A stretch of 64,000 nt of DNA from a virus. The stretch covers positions 44,557-108,556 of IMG/VR virus record IMGVR_UViG_3300035670_000069, one strand, 5' to 3'. The stretch's first letter is position 1. Every line of letters begins with the position of its first letter. The translations under genes and the position numbers were made by a program. Shown here one piece after another: positions 9,801 to 17,815 of this stretch. A model generated the notes under the pieces. The model made no database searches. It saw only the letters and a list, made by a program, of their open reading frames with translations, and had not been told where the DNA came from.

Positions 9801-10085
9801 ATAAAAGGATCAGACTCTGCCTTAATTAAATTCTTAAATTATAGAATGTTGCCATACAAAGACGATGAACTTTTTGTGGTATCATTTAAGCCTAGAATAA
9901 CTAAAGCAGGAAAGAAGATGGCTTCATTAACATTAGCAGATACATCAAGAGAACTTCATCCTGTAACTGTATTTCCTACAGCATTTGCTAAAGCATATAT
10001 GAAAATTGAAGAGGGTAATGCATATAAATTTGAATTAGGAAAAACAAAAGACGGAACTGTTATATTGGAGGATATAAATGTTTGA
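6810..10085 (+). CDS. dnaE: DNA polymerase III alpha subunit (DnaE type)
   Basis: Replicative C-family polymerase, 1091 residues. N-terminal PHP domain (HLHTHFSLFDG at 7-17), polymerase palm with the catalytic PDIDTD at 421-426, fingers with the GPGRGSSAGS motif near 378, and the FNKSHAVAYS motif near 756; C-terminal OB-type region after about 930. Length is close to bacterial DnaE (about 1160). The PHP metal ligands at the start look intact, so proofreading by this domain is possible. It starts 4 bases after the SSB-like gene. Confidence 0.95.
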   Translation: MNYVPLHLHTHFSLFDGIGLPSEYVERATKLGMPAIAITDHGSLSGHREMYRVAKSNGIKPILGIEGYMCEDRFDQRDKADRTTPLDMVYNHIILLAKNKQGLENLNKLNEIAWTEGYYKKPRIDFEILSKYKEGIIVSSACPSGIIAKSIELGELGMAKKYIKWFKEEFGDDYYLEVMPHNNESINSTILQLADEFKIKPIVTPDCHHVDSSQKEIQELKLILNTYSNKIQKDATYEKSKKQGDLMKRLDYLYGADRQMSFNKFDIHLLSYEEIQAAMEKQAIFRTDIYENTIDLANKIEDYDIKDNLNLLPVQYKNPDKQLSDLAYQGLKDKGLADNKEYIDRLEEELKVIKDKKFGPYFLVVQSMISWAKKEGIMVGPGRGSSAGSLLCYTLGITDIDPIENGLLFFRFINPERNDFPDIDTDIQDTRRDEVKDYLIRQYKHVASIATFLEFKDKGVVRDVARALNIPLADVNKVLKLVDTWDEYCTSKTTAWFREKYPEVEQYGEQLRGRIRGTGIHAAGVVTSKNPIFRYAPLETRSSPGSDDRIPVVAVDMEEAEKIGLIKIDALGLKTLSVINDTLKIIKEREGTSIDLLNIDMSDQKVYQMLSEGYTKGVFQCEATPYTNLLVKMGVKSLAELSASNALVRPGAMNTIGKDYIDRKHGRQAVNYLHQTMKPFTEETYGCILYQEQVMQACVELGGMSWSEADKVRKIIGKKKDAREFDAFQEQFVKGASRFISPNQARDLWHDFEAHAGYSFNKSHAVAYSTLSYWTAWLKYYYPIEFMYSLLKNEKDKDARTEYLIEAKRMGISIKLPHVNDSDIDFKIEGKGIRFGLSGIKFISDKIAERYISARPFKSFEELREFTFTKGNGVNSRALEALRLIGAATFPDNPRNDNEIRDNLYEYLGLPEFTQTVPSHYHAFINPVEDFEEKGSFILMGMVKGIKRGKGWSRVEILDKTGSIGVFDEEQTTIEAGRSYIALCSDNRIVSAVPVDEIKGSDSALIKFLNYRMLPYKDDELFVVSFKPRITKAGKKMASLTLADTSRELHPVTVFPTAFAKAYMKIEEGNAYKFELGKTKDGTVILEDINV

Positions 10086-10395
10086 TGAGTTGGCAGAAGA
10101 AATACATAAAAACGCTATAGATAAAGGATTTTGGGATAGAACTGTAGATCCAATTTTTATAGCAAAACAGATGATGATGATTGTTTCTGAGGTATCAGAG
10201 GCAATGGAAGCGCTTCGTAAGGAGATGGATCCAGAGCAAATATCAGATGAGTTTGCAGATATTCTTATCCGTACCTTAGATTTATACGCAGGCATAGCAG
10301 AAGCAGGGTATGTAACAAAATCATTAGACTATGCAGTAAAAGAAAAGATGGAGAAGAACTCTAAAAGACCAATGAGGCATGGGGTGAGATTCTAA
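10078..10395 (+). CDS. MazG-like nucleotide pyrophosphohydrolase
   Basis: Predicted all-alpha NTP pyrophosphatase, 105 residues. The EVSEAMEAL helix near residue 39 and DEFADILIRTLD near 60 fit the metal-binding ExxE...ExxD pattern of MazG-like enzymes. Such enzymes clean or tune nucleotide or (p)ppGpp pools during infection; substrate is not visible here. It overlaps the polymerase stop by 8 bases and the RecA start by one base. Confidence 0.75.
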   Translation: MFDELAEEIHKNAIDKGFWDRTVDPIFIAKQMMMIVSEVSEAMEALRKEMDPEQISDEFADILIRTLDLYAGIAEAGYVTKSLDYAVKEKMEKNSKRPMRHGVRF

Positions 10396-11408
10396 TGACA
10401 GTTTCAGTAGAAGATGTAATTGCTCAACTTAATCCAAAGTTAAGAAAAAGCATATTAGTTGGAGATGCTGTTCCTAAAACAGAGTATGCTCCAACGCCAA
10501 GTTATGGATTAAATAGAGCACTAAATGGTGGTCTTCCGTATGGACGCCAAGTTCTTATTTGGGGAAGCAAATCTAGCGCAAAGTCTTCTCTATGTTTGCA
10601 AACAATAGGTCTCGCACAAAAAGAAGGAAAGATCTGCGCTTGGATTGATGCAGAAATGTCTTATGACAAAGCATGGGCAGAAAGTCTTGGCGTTGACACC
10701 TCAAAGTTAATTGTTTCACAGGCAAGAACAATTAATGAGATGGTTGAGGTTGGGGTTAGTTTAATCGAGGCGGGAGTAGATATAATTGTTATTGATTCTA
10801 TAACATCACTGCTTCCAGCGATATATTTTGAAAAAGATTCTGATGAATTAAAGGCTCTTGAAAACACAAAACAGATTGGCGCAGAATCTAGAGATTTTAG
10901 TAATGCTTGGAAAATGCTTAACTATGCAAATAATAAAGTTAAGCCTACACTATTAATACTTATTTCTCAGTCTCGTAATAATATTAATGCAATGTATACT
11001 AGCCAGCAACCAACTGGTGGTCAGGCTACAAAGTTTTACTCATCTACAGTTGTTAAGTTGTTTTCTTCTGAATCAGATAACCAAGCCTTGAAGGGAAAGA
11101 TATATGTTGGCGACAAGGCTATTGAAGAAAAGGTTGGAAGAAAAGTTAGATGGGAACTCCAGTTTAGTAAAACCAGTCCTGCCTTTCAGTCTGGTGAATA
11201 TGATTTCTATTTTAGAGGCGATAACCTGGGCATCGATGGGGTCGCTGATCTTGTTGATACTGCTGAGTTAATGGGTATAGTTGAACGTACTGGCGCTTGG
11301 TATTTGCTTCCAGATGGCTCAAAGGTTCAGGGTAGAGAAGGATTTGTCAATAGAGTAAGAGAGGACCTTGATCTACAAGACATGATTAAGAACAAAATCA
11401 GTGGATAA
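10395..11408 (+). CDS. recA: RecA-like recombinase
   Basis: Strand-exchange ATPase for phage recombination and replication restart, 337 residues, similar in length to bacterial RecA. P-loop GSKSSAKS at 57-64 (the canonical GxxxxGKT carries Ala and Ser here), the catalytic region IDAEMSYDKAW near 79, Walker B IIVIDSIT near 126, and the LILISQSR sensor near 187. The start overlaps the previous stop (TAATG). The altered P-loop is listed as a finding. Confidence 0.9.
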   Translation: MTVSVEDVIAQLNPKLRKSILVGDAVPKTEYAPTPSYGLNRALNGGLPYGRQVLIWGSKSSAKSSLCLQTIGLAQKEGKICAWIDAEMSYDKAWAESLGVDTSKLIVSQARTINEMVEVGVSLIEAGVDIIVIDSITSLLPAIYFEKDSDELKALENTKQIGAESRDFSNAWKMLNYANNKVKPTLLILISQSRNNINAMYTSQQPTGGQATKFYSSTVVKLFSSESDNQALKGKIYVGDKAIEEKVGRKVRWELQFSKTSPAFQSGEYDFYFRGDNLGIDGVADLVDTAELMGIVERTGAWYLLPDGSKVQGREGFVNRVREDLDLQDMIKNKISG

Positions 11409-11586
11409 GTATACAATTTACGAAGGTCAGTTTCCTTGTAAAGTATGTAAGAAAGAGGTTAGAACAATAAGACTGTATGCAAAAACTGGAATGGCTTCTT
11501 GGATGTGTCCAGACAAACATTTATCAGAGGTGTTATTATTTAAAGTAGGTTATAAAAAGAAGCAGGGCAATGAGCGAAAAGAGTGA
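11401..11586 (+). CDS. Small zinc-binding protein
   Basis: A 61-residue protein with CKVC near residue 14 and a lone Cys-Pro-Asp-Lys-His near 37, which could form a CxxC...CxxxH zinc site. GTG start overlaps the end of recA by 8 bases. Unknown role. Confidence 0.5.
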   Translation: MDKYTIYEGQFPCKVCKKEVRTIRLYAKTGMASWMCPDKHLSEVLLFKVGYKKKQGNERKE

Positions 11587-11869
11587 AAGTAAAAGATTAG
11601 GTGCTAGTCAGCATAAAAACTCTGGAAGAAATACCAAAAAGGGTGATGCTACTTGGCAAAACTTTACTGTAGATTTTAAAGAAGTCAAAAAATCATTTAC
11701 CATTAATCAAGACATATGGGCAAAAGCAGTTACTGATGCAATTAAAAATAATAATGATCCAGCAGTAGTTTTAATTATTGGGGAGGGTAACAAAAAAATT
11801 AGACTTGCACTTTTAGAATTAGACTTATTAGAAAATATTTTGGGGTATAATAATGTATATGATAAATAA
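11570..11869 (+). CDS. Hypothetical protein at end of replication block
   Basis: A 99-residue protein with a basic N-terminus and a helical C-terminus that ends in LLELDLLENILG. No motif recognised. Its end overlaps the promoter and start of the first oxygenase gene, so the -10 box of that gene is inside this coding region. Confidence 0.5.
   Translation: MSEKSESKRLGASQHKNSGRNTKKGDATWQNFTVDFKEVKKSFTINQDIWAKAVTDAIKNNNDPAVVLIIGEGNKKIRLALLELDLLENILGYNNVYDK
11846..11859 (+). promoter_or_regulatory. -10 box TATAAT for leaderless oxygenase operon
   Basis: TATAAT at 11846-11851 ends 7 bases before ATG 11859 (an ATG at 11853 lies too close). It lies inside the upstream gene and would start a separate transcript for the five-gene oxygenase array. 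Confidence 0.45.
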
Positions 11870-12479
11870 TAAACTTAAAGATGTTTTTACGAAAAATGAA
11901 AGGGCTGAGATTTATTCCTCTATTAATAAAGAGTTGTCCTCAAGAGAAACTGTAGAGTGGGATGATGCCTCAATGGGGGGGACTCACAAAGAAAACCTTA
12001 TAAGAATTAAAAGAAAAGGACTGGGCAGACTAGAGATTAACAATCTTCCATTGCCAAATACAATTATTCAAAAAATATTTAGAATAAGCCAACAAATTTA
12101 TCAGTTGGATGTTTCATACCCTAAAAATATAAGTGGAATTACCTATGTAGAATATAATCCAAAATATGGAGAGCCAGTTTTAAATGTTCATAAAGATAAC
12201 GGCACATGCGGATTAATATTAGACTATCAATTAGAATCTAATACATCCTGGGAATTCGGAGTAGAAAAAACGCTTTATACTCTAGAAGATAATGAATTAA
12301 TTGCAATGTACCCAATAACTCATTATCATTGGAGACCAAAAAAGGTTTGGAACGAGGGCGAATATATAAAATTAATATTTTTTGAATTCTTTACTCCAAA
12401 ATTAGAAAAGTTAGAAGATGAAAGTTTAAAAAATGAAATTATAAACTTTTCAAAGGAGTACTTACAAAATGAATTATAA
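11859..12479 (+). CDS. 2OG-Fe(II) oxygenase-like protein, array member 1
   Basis: Putative Fe(II)/2-oxoglutarate-dependent dioxygenase, 206 residues. The double-stranded beta-helix core carries HKD at 111-113 (first two metal ligands) and HYHWRP at 155-160 (distal His, with Arg for 2-oxoglutarate). Start 11859 is chosen from the -10 box; 11853 adds two residues. It is first of five neighbouring paralogs, which share the pattern HxD, then about 45-50 residues, then H(Y/I/V)HWR. Substrate unknown. Confidence 0.7.
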   Translation: MINNKLKDVFTKNERAEIYSSINKELSSRETVEWDDASMGGTHKENLIRIKRKGLGRLEINNLPLPNTIIQKIFRISQQIYQLDVSYPKNISGITYVEYNPKYGEPVLNVHKDNGTCGLILDYQLESNTSWEFGVEKTLYTLEDNELIAMYPITHYHWRPKKVWNEGEYIKLIFFEFFTPKLEKLEDESLKNEIINFSKEYLQNEL

Positions 12480-13125
12480 TGAATTTAAAAAAGACTCTGG
12501 TTTTGTAGAAAATGAAAACTTTAATCCTATTATTGTTAAAGATATTTTTTCTGCAGATCAAATTAAAAGAATATATGATGCAGTTAATAATACCAAAATT
12601 GAAAATACTCATTTACAAAAATGGGCAGGACACAGGGCTTGGGATACAAAATTTGATAAAGATATTGAAGACTCTATAACTGAAAAAGCAAAAGAGCATT
12701 TTGGAGATAATATATCGCTGTGCGGAGACTATTCATTTGCAAGATATTCTCCAAGTTACGGATATGTATGTAAATTATTTCCACATTATGATACAAGAGA
12801 CTACCAAAGAATTACATTTGACATTCAGTTAAATGCCTCAGAAGAATGGGCTATTGTTGTTGAGGGCAATCGTTATGTTCTTGAAAACAATCAAGCCTTA
12901 ATGTTTGCTGGAACACAGCAGATACATTGGCGAGAGAACAAGCAAATTAACCAGGAGGCTTCTATAGACATGATATTTTGTCATCTTCAGTATGTTCCAA
13001 ACAAAGAAATAGAAAATGGGCAAAATGAAATTTTAACAAAAAGGGCTAACTTTTTAATAGAAGAAACAGGCATTTCAAATGAAGAAATTGAAATAGGGTA
13101 TAATATACTAGGAGGCAAATTATGA
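12469..13125 (+). CDS. 2OG-Fe(II) oxygenase-like protein, array member 2
   Basis: A 218-residue paralog of the previous gene, overlapping it by 11 bases. Metal motif HYD at 106-108 and QIHWR with the distal His at about 153; preceded by the shared YARY/YSFARYSP strand. Ribosome site AAGGAG is present. All motifs for catalysis seem kept. Substrate unknown. Confidence 0.7.
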   Translation: MNYNEFKKDSGFVENENFNPIIVKDIFSADQIKRIYDAVNNTKIENTHLQKWAGHRAWDTKFDKDIEDSITEKAKEHFGDNISLCGDYSFARYSPSYGYVCKLFPHYDTRDYQRITFDIQLNASEEWAIVVEGNRYVLENNQALMFAGTQQIHWRENKQINQEASIDMIFCHLQYVPNKEIENGQNEILTKRANFLIEETGISNEEIEIGYNILGGKL

Positions 13126-13736
13126 AATATGATGAAATAAATACAGTAGTTGAGCAAGTTTTTACCAGTGATGAAATTAGTGATATCTATAAGGCAATAG
13201 AGAATAATGTTGGGGGAGACTTTGTAAAAGTACATTCTCAAGCCAATACATTTATTTCTTTACCAGAAAATATATTAAATAAGGTTAGAGATAAATCAAG
13301 AGAACTTTCAGGAAATAACAATTTAGAAATAACCGAATATTGTCATGCAAGATATAACAATGTTACAAGTAATTGTGGACAGTTTCATTTTAAGCCATCC
13401 TTGTTCCCACACTATGATGAAACATTTAAGCAGCCTAGATTTACTTTTGACTATCAACTTAATTCAAATATAGACTGGGCTTTAGTTGTTGAACCAGATA
13501 AAGAGTTTATCTTAAAAGATAACGAGGCTCTAACATTTAGCGGGACACATCAAATACATTGGAGAAAACCTACACATTTTGAAGATGATCAATATGTAGA
13601 GATGTTATTCTTTCATTTATCTGATCCAAACTCTGGACCCAAGGGCGAGGATGTAAATAAAATTATGAATGAAAAAGCAAATTATTATAAAGAAATATTT
13701 TATGCAAATGGTGGATTTAGTAATTTGGATAAATAA
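13122..13736 (+). CDS. 2OG-Fe(II) oxygenase-like protein, array member 3
   Basis: A 204-residue paralog with PHYDE (HxD) near residue 96 and HQIHWR near 144. It overlaps the previous stop by 4 bases and has AGGAGG upstream. The EYCHARYNN strand before the core matches the YARY/YSFARY strand of member 2. Substrate unknown. Confidence 0.7.
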   Translation: MKYDEINTVVEQVFTSDEISDIYKAIENNVGGDFVKVHSQANTFISLPENILNKVRDKSRELSGNNNLEITEYCHARYNNVTSNCGQFHFKPSLFPHYDETFKQPRFTFDYQLNSNIDWALVVEPDKEFILKDNEALTFSGTHQIHWRKPTHFEDDQYVEMLFFHLSDPNSGPKGEDVNKIMNEKANYYKEIFYANGGFSNLDK

Positions 13737-14398
13737 TGAAAAAATCAGCATTTGAGTATAAATATTTAAATGGTTCAAAAAATTTTAAAAAGCAGGTTCC
13801 ATTTTATATTGATAACTTTTTAACAAATCAAGAAATTGTTGATTTAAAAAAAGCAATATTGGATGGCAAGGACACGTCTGTAAATAAAAATGGGACAGAT
13901 TATGTTAACTTTATTTGCCCAGATAGCATTGAAAAAAAATCAACTGAAATAGGAAATGACGTATATGATTTAGAATTAAAACTTTTACATAAATCATATA
14001 TTGCGTATAAATATAATTCTGAACAAGAAACAATTTTGTCTCCACACATAGATAATACAGAAAATATAATTACTATAGATTATTGCTTAGATACAAATAT
14101 AGATTGGCCTATAACTATATGTGATATAGATAATAATTTTGATTGTAATGATTTTTCTATAAGGCCAAACCAAGCACTAGTTTTTAGCGGAATAAATCAG
14201 GTTCATTGGAGGCCAAAAAGAATTTTTTCTGAGGGCGAATTTTGCGACATTGTTGTTTTATCATTATCTTCTATAGAAGCGGATATAGAAAAAGATAACA
14301 ATTCCAAAGTAAATCATGTTTTAAAATATTTAGAAATAAACAAAAGACCAGAAATAATTGATGCTTTTAAAAAATATAATGGGGGTAGCCTTGGCTGA
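13736..14398 (+). CDS. 2OG-Fe(II) oxygenase-like protein, array member 4
   Basis: A 220-residue paralog: PHIDNTE (HxD) near 102, then NQVHWRPKR near 158. The N-terminal part PFYIDNFLTNQEIVDLKKAI is shared in form with member 5, so these two are closest to each other. It overlaps the previous stop by one base. Confidence 0.7.
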   Translation: MKKSAFEYKYLNGSKNFKKQVPFYIDNFLTNQEIVDLKKAILDGKDTSVNKNGTDYVNFICPDSIEKKSTEIGNDVYDLELKLLHKSYIAYKYNSEQETILSPHIDNTENIITIDYCLDTNIDWPITICDIDNNFDCNDFSIRPNQALVFSGINQVHWRPKRIFSEGEFCDIVVLSLSSIEADIEKDNNSKVNHVLKYLEINKRPEIIDAFKKYNGGSLG

Positions 14399-15179
14399 AT
14401 TACACAAATACTTAACTGGGTTTGATCAATATAATAAGGATTTGCCATTTTATATTGATGATTTATTTTCAGAAGATCAGGCTACAAGAATTAAAAACTT
14501 GATAGAAAAAAATAGAAAAATTGAACCTTTTATAATTGGGGATAGAATTGAAGATGGTTATATTAGGACATCAACTTTTAGAAGTAGGTATCAGCCAAAA
14601 ATTGCTAAAAATATGTCTAGAACATTGATTGAATTTGATATGCCAGAAGATTGTGAAAAACGACTAGATGAAATAGCAAAACCACTATATAAAGAAGATA
14701 TAGCGCTATGTCATTGGAATTATATAGATTATAATTTAAAGTATGGGTATGGAGACAACAGTCCAGCGCTTCCGCCACATTTAGATGCAGATGAAAATTT
14801 AGTAACAATAAATTATTGCCTTGACACTAATATAGAATGGGATTTGTATGTGGGGAACTGGAATGATACTGGGAATTTTACTAAATATACTTTGGGTGCA
14901 GGACAAACAATTGTATTTAGTGCTGTTAATCAAATTCACTGGAGACCAAAACGTAAGTTTAAAGATGGTGAATTCTGTGAAATTATAAGCATGGATTATT
15001 GTAGACTAAGCAGTTATAGATTTACTGGAGAAAAAAATCCAATAGATCCAGAGCATTTTCCAGAAAAAAGAAAAGAATATTTGGATAAGTTACAGTCTAG
15101 GCCAGACATGATTTCTGCTTTTAATTTATGGAATTCCGAAGGAATAAAAAATAACATACCTATAGAATCGATGGGATAA
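14379..15179 (+). CDS. 2OG-Fe(II) oxygenase-like protein, array member 5
   Basis: A 266-residue paralog, longest of the five: PPHLDADENL near 130 and NQIHWRPKR near 187. Start uncertain: ATG 14379 or TTG 14391, the latter with GGGGGT before it. The C-terminal end RPDMISAFNLWN repeats the RPEIIDAFKKYN end of member 4, supporting recent duplication. Confidence 0.7.
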   Translation: MGVALAELHKYLTGFDQYNKDLPFYIDDLFSEDQATRIKNLIEKNRKIEPFIIGDRIEDGYIRTSTFRSRYQPKIAKNMSRTLIEFDMPEDCEKRLDEIAKPLYKEDIALCHWNYIDYNLKYGYGDNSPALPPHLDADENLVTINYCLDTNIEWDLYVGNWNDTGNFTKYTLGAGQTIVFSAVNQIHWRPKRKFKDGEFCEIISMDYCRLSSYRFTGEKNPIDPEHFPEKRKEYLDKLQSRPDMISAFNLWNSEGIKNNIPIESMG

Positions 15180-15484
15180 TGGAAAATCAACAAACAACAA
15201 TAGAAATGATTAATGGTTTATCTGAAATATCTGAGTATATGGAAGATGAAGAACTTACGTCAGCACTAACAACAATAGCAAAACTTATTTTAAAGCCAGA
15301 CATTCCAATGAATGTAGCAACTCTTGAAATAGTTAGGCTTCAGGCAATTGCTGCAAAAATGTCACTAAAGGCTACGTGGATGGCTAATGTTGATAAAAGC
15401 AATAGGGGTAAAAAGAATATTTATTATACAGCAGCAGAGGCAATTAATAATCTTGTATCTGCTCTTAAATACATCACTCGCTGA
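15179..15484 (+). CDS. Hypothetical helical protein
   Basis: A 101-residue helical protein with no recognised motif, starting one base into the previous stop. Small proteins of this kind often precede the Cas4/RecB-like nuclease in actinophages, but no function is known to me. Confidence 0.5.
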   Translation: MENQQTTIEMINGLSEISEYMEDEELTSALTTIAKLILKPDIPMNVATLEIVRLQAIAAKMSLKATWMANVDKSNRGKKNIYYTAAEAINNLVSALKYITR

Positions 15485-15488
15485 TTTC

Positions 15489-15497
15489 TGATATAAT
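15489..15497 (+). promoter_or_regulatory. Extended -10 promoter for nuclease gene
   Basis: TGATATAAT (TG plus TATAAT at 15492-15497) lies right after the previous stop. A 20-base leader follows with AAAGGA before ATG 15520, so this mRNA has a ribosome site, unlike the leaderless set. Confidence 0.5.
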
Positions 15498-15519
15498 AGT
15501 TAAAACTTAAAGGATACTT

Positions 15520-16380
15520 ATGACAAAAAACTTGTTAAAAGAAGTAATGATTAAAAAAGAAAAGAAGCCAGAAATTGTCAAGCATGAAGTGTTTGATGTA
15601 GAAGGAATGATTGAAAAAATACAGTCTGGATACCTTGTTGGGCGTGAGCCAAAACAAGAAAAAAAGAAAACCTTTGCTCCATCAACTTTGGCGTACGGCC
15701 AAGGAGAATGTCCTAGATATTGGTATTTAGCATTTGAAGGTGGAATGTTTGAGAAAAATGACACACCATATGGCGTAGCCAATATGACTTCTGGAACATT
15801 ATCTCATGACAGGATTCAGGATGCTATGCTTAAATCTGGCATAGCAAAATCTTTCTTGGATGAGAAAGAAACAGAAAAGCAGGGTAAAGAGGTTTATACT
15901 ACAGAGTTTAAGGTTATAAATAATGATCCACCAATCTTTGGATATGGCGATGCTATGATCCTGTGGAATGATGAAGAGATTGTTGGAGAAATTAAAACAA
16001 TGCCTAATGATGCATTCGAATATTTTAAAACTGTACAAAAGCCTAAAAAGGGTCATGTTATTCAGTTATTAATATATATGAAGGTATTAGATAAAGCAAA
16101 AGGTGTTTTAATTTATGAAAATAAAAATAATCATGAATTATTAACATTTCCAATACAAGTAAACAGTCACTATATTCGGTGGGTAAATCAAACATTTGAC
16201 TGGTTGCGTGAGACAAGAAAGGCATGGGTTGACAAAACCTTGCCCAAGAAAAATTATAGATCTAATTCAAAGGTCTGTAAGGTATGTCCATTGCAACAGG
16301 CATGTGCTGATGCTGGGGACGGAACTATAAAAATCAAATCCCTGGAGCCACTAGAAGATGAAACATTGCCAATGGTGTGA
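15520..16380 (+). CDS. Cas4/RecB-like PD-(D/E)xK exonuclease
   Basis: Predicted iron-sulfur DNA exonuclease, 286 residues. The nuclease core has GYGDAMIL (Asp) near 144 and GEIKT (ExK) near 157. One Cys in GECPRYWY near 66 and three in CKVCPLQQAC near 252 fit the four 4Fe-4S ligands of the Cas4/AddB type. There is no CRISPR array, so a role in phage recombination or end processing with the RecA is more likely than adaptation. Confidence 0.8.
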   Translation: MTKNLLKEVMIKKEKKPEIVKHEVFDVEGMIEKIQSGYLVGREPKQEKKKTFAPSTLAYGQGECPRYWYLAFEGGMFEKNDTPYGVANMTSGTLSHDRIQDAMLKSGIAKSFLDEKETEKQGKEVYTTEFKVINNDPPIFGYGDAMILWNDEEIVGEIKTMPNDAFEYFKTVQKPKKGHVIQLLIYMKVLDKAKGVLIYENKNNHELLTFPIQVNSHYIRWVNQTFDWLRETRKAWVDKTLPKKNYRSNSKVCKVCPLQQACADAGDGTIKIKSLEPLEDETLPMV

Positions 16381-16648
16381 TAAAGAGTTTGAATCAAAGA
16401 TATCTTATCAGATCTATTGTTCTGAAGAATGCAGAGATGCTGCAACTAAAGAAAAAATAGCACAAAGGTATATTCAAACAAGAAGGCAAAAACGAAAGGG
16501 AAAGCATAGGGTTTGCAAACAATGTGGAGAAAAATTGTCTATATATAATGACGATCCACTATGCGTTAAATGTAATATTCATCCAGGAGACGTAAAAAAA
16601 GCATTAAAAGAAATAAAAGGAATGACAAATGCTAAACGAAAAAAGTGA
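16358..16648 (+). CDS. Small double zinc-finger protein
   Basis: A 96-residue, very basic protein with CQWC...CSEEC (residues about 4-25) and CKQC...CVKC (about 52-71), two probable zinc sites joined by a KR-rich linker. It overlaps both neighbours. Nucleic-acid binding is likely from charge and zinc sites; HNH catalytic residues are not evident. Confidence 0.55.
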   Translation: MKHCQWCDKEFESKISYQIYCSEECRDAATKEKIAQRYIQTRRQKRKGKHRVCKQCGEKLSIYNDDPLCVKCNIHPGDVKKALKEIKGMTNAKRKK

Positions 16649-17192
16649 AATATATAATATTTGTGCAATAGATGCAAGCACAAATAGTTTAGCCTTTGCT
16701 ATTTATTCTCACGGCAAGTTAGCAAAATATGGAAAGATAAACTTTGAAGGCAAAGATGTATACGAAAAAATAATTGACGCATGCAAAAAATCTAAAGCAC
16801 TGTTTACTTATTATAATTGCATGCAGGCTATAGTAATTGAGCATACTGTTTTTATGAATTCCCCCAAAACAGCAGCAGACCTAGCACTTGTTCAAGGTGC
16901 AATTCTTGGAGGTGCTGGTATGGCGGGGATTAATAAAATAGGCAAGGTCTCGCCAATAACCTGGCAAAGTTATCTGGGTAACAAAAAATTAACTAAAGAA
17001 GAACAATTACAGATAAGGTCCGCCAACCCAGGCAAATCTATTTCTTGGTATAAAACCTACGAAAGAGATTTTAGAAAGAAAAGAACCATCAAGTTATTAG
17101 ATATTATTTATGATAAAAAAATAGATGACTATGACGTAGCAGACGCCTGCGGTATAGGTCATTGGGCAGTCAATAATTTGGAGAAGGCATGA
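16629..17192 (+). CDS. RuvC-like Holliday junction nuclease
   Basis: RNase H-fold resolvase, 187 residues. First acidic residue in ICAIDAST near 15, second in IVIEHT near 74, and the terminal YDVADACGIGHW near 168 supply the acidic cluster of RuvC. It sits with the Cas4-like nuclease and RecA as a recombination set that would resolve branches before packaging. Confidence 0.8.
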   Translation: MLNEKSEIYNICAIDASTNSLAFAIYSHGKLAKYGKINFEGKDVYEKIIDACKKSKALFTYYNCMQAIVIEHTVFMNSPKTAADLALVQGAILGGAGMAGINKIGKVSPITWQSYLGNKKLTKEEQLQIRSANPGKSISWYKTYERDFRKKRTIKLLDIIYDKKIDDYDVADACGIGHWAVNNLEKA

Positions 17193-17425
17193 ATAAGGCT
17201 GAACTTAAAGTAGAAATGTTGATGGAACATCTTTTGCTACAAAATGCAATAGAGGTTGAGGGGTTTGACAAAAGCACTGGGGAGACGGTATACTCTATTA
17301 CAGACAAACTAAAAGAGGTGGCCCCAGAAATGTATGCTGACTTAAACAAACAATTCACCGCTCACATGCTGGCCCTAATTGATGAGGGGCCAAAAACAAT
17401 GAGGTGGAAAATAAATAATGCCTAA
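17189..17425 (+). CDS. Hypothetical protein, paralog of 37170-37490
   Basis: A 78-residue protein. Its centre (GFDKSTGETVYSITDKLKEVAPEM) matches in form the protein at 37170 (DKDTGEVLYSFTSKLEEVSPEL), so the phage carries two copies of this family. Function unknown. Confidence 0.55.
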   Translation: MNKAELKVEMLMEHLLLQNAIEVEGFDKSTGETVYSITDKLKEVAPEMYADLNKQFTAHMLALIDEGPKTMRWKINNA

Positions 17426-17573
17426 TAAATTTTATACTAACTCTGATTGGCTGCGTAAAAGATATGCTGTAGATAAAAGATCTCCACAAGATATTGCAAA
17501 AGAGTGTGGTGTATCCGTAGAAACAATATATGTATATTTGGCAAAATTTGGATTAAGGAAATCAAAGCGATGA
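17418..17573 (+). CDS. Tiny helix-turn-helix protein
   Basis: A 51-residue protein. Residues about 20-45 (SPQDIAKECGVSVETIYVYL) read as a classic helix-turn-helix, with the last residues KKSKR-like and basic. It overlaps both neighbours (ATGA at its end). Probably a DNA-binding regulator or a helper for terminase. Confidence 0.6.
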   Translation: MPNKFYTNSDWLRKRYAVDKRSPQDIAKECGVSVETIYVYLAKFGLRKSKR

Positions 17574-17815
17574 CAGAAAAATTTAATATTACAGTTGATC
17601 AGGTAAATCATCCAACTCATTACACCTCAGATCCTTCAGGTGTTGAGTGTATTCAAATTACAAGACATAGAAACTTTAATATAGGAAATGCCTTTAAATA
17701 TCTTTGGAGAGCGGGATTAAAAAACCAAGACACTCAAATTGAAGATTTAAAAAAGGCTATCTTTTATATTCAGGATGAAATTAAAAGACTAGAGGGCAGA
17801 CATGTCAACGACTGA
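17570..17815 (+). CDS. DUF3310 family protein
   Basis: An 81-residue protein with the family hallmarks VNHPTHYT near residue 11, VECIQI near 24 and NAFKYLWRAGLKN near 40. The family is common in phages and has been linked to nucleotide metabolism, without a settled activity. Start at 17570 overlaps the previous stop (ATGA). Confidence 0.75.
   Translation: MTEKFNITVDQVNHPTHYTSDPSGVECIQITRHRNFNIGNAFKYLWRAGLKNQDTQIEDLKKAIFYIQDEIKRLEGRHVND

Noticed and set aside
15520-16380. Cas4-like nuclease as a hint of CRISPR
   Set aside because: No direct-repeat array, no other cas gene and a recombination neighbourhood (RecA, RuvC-like).
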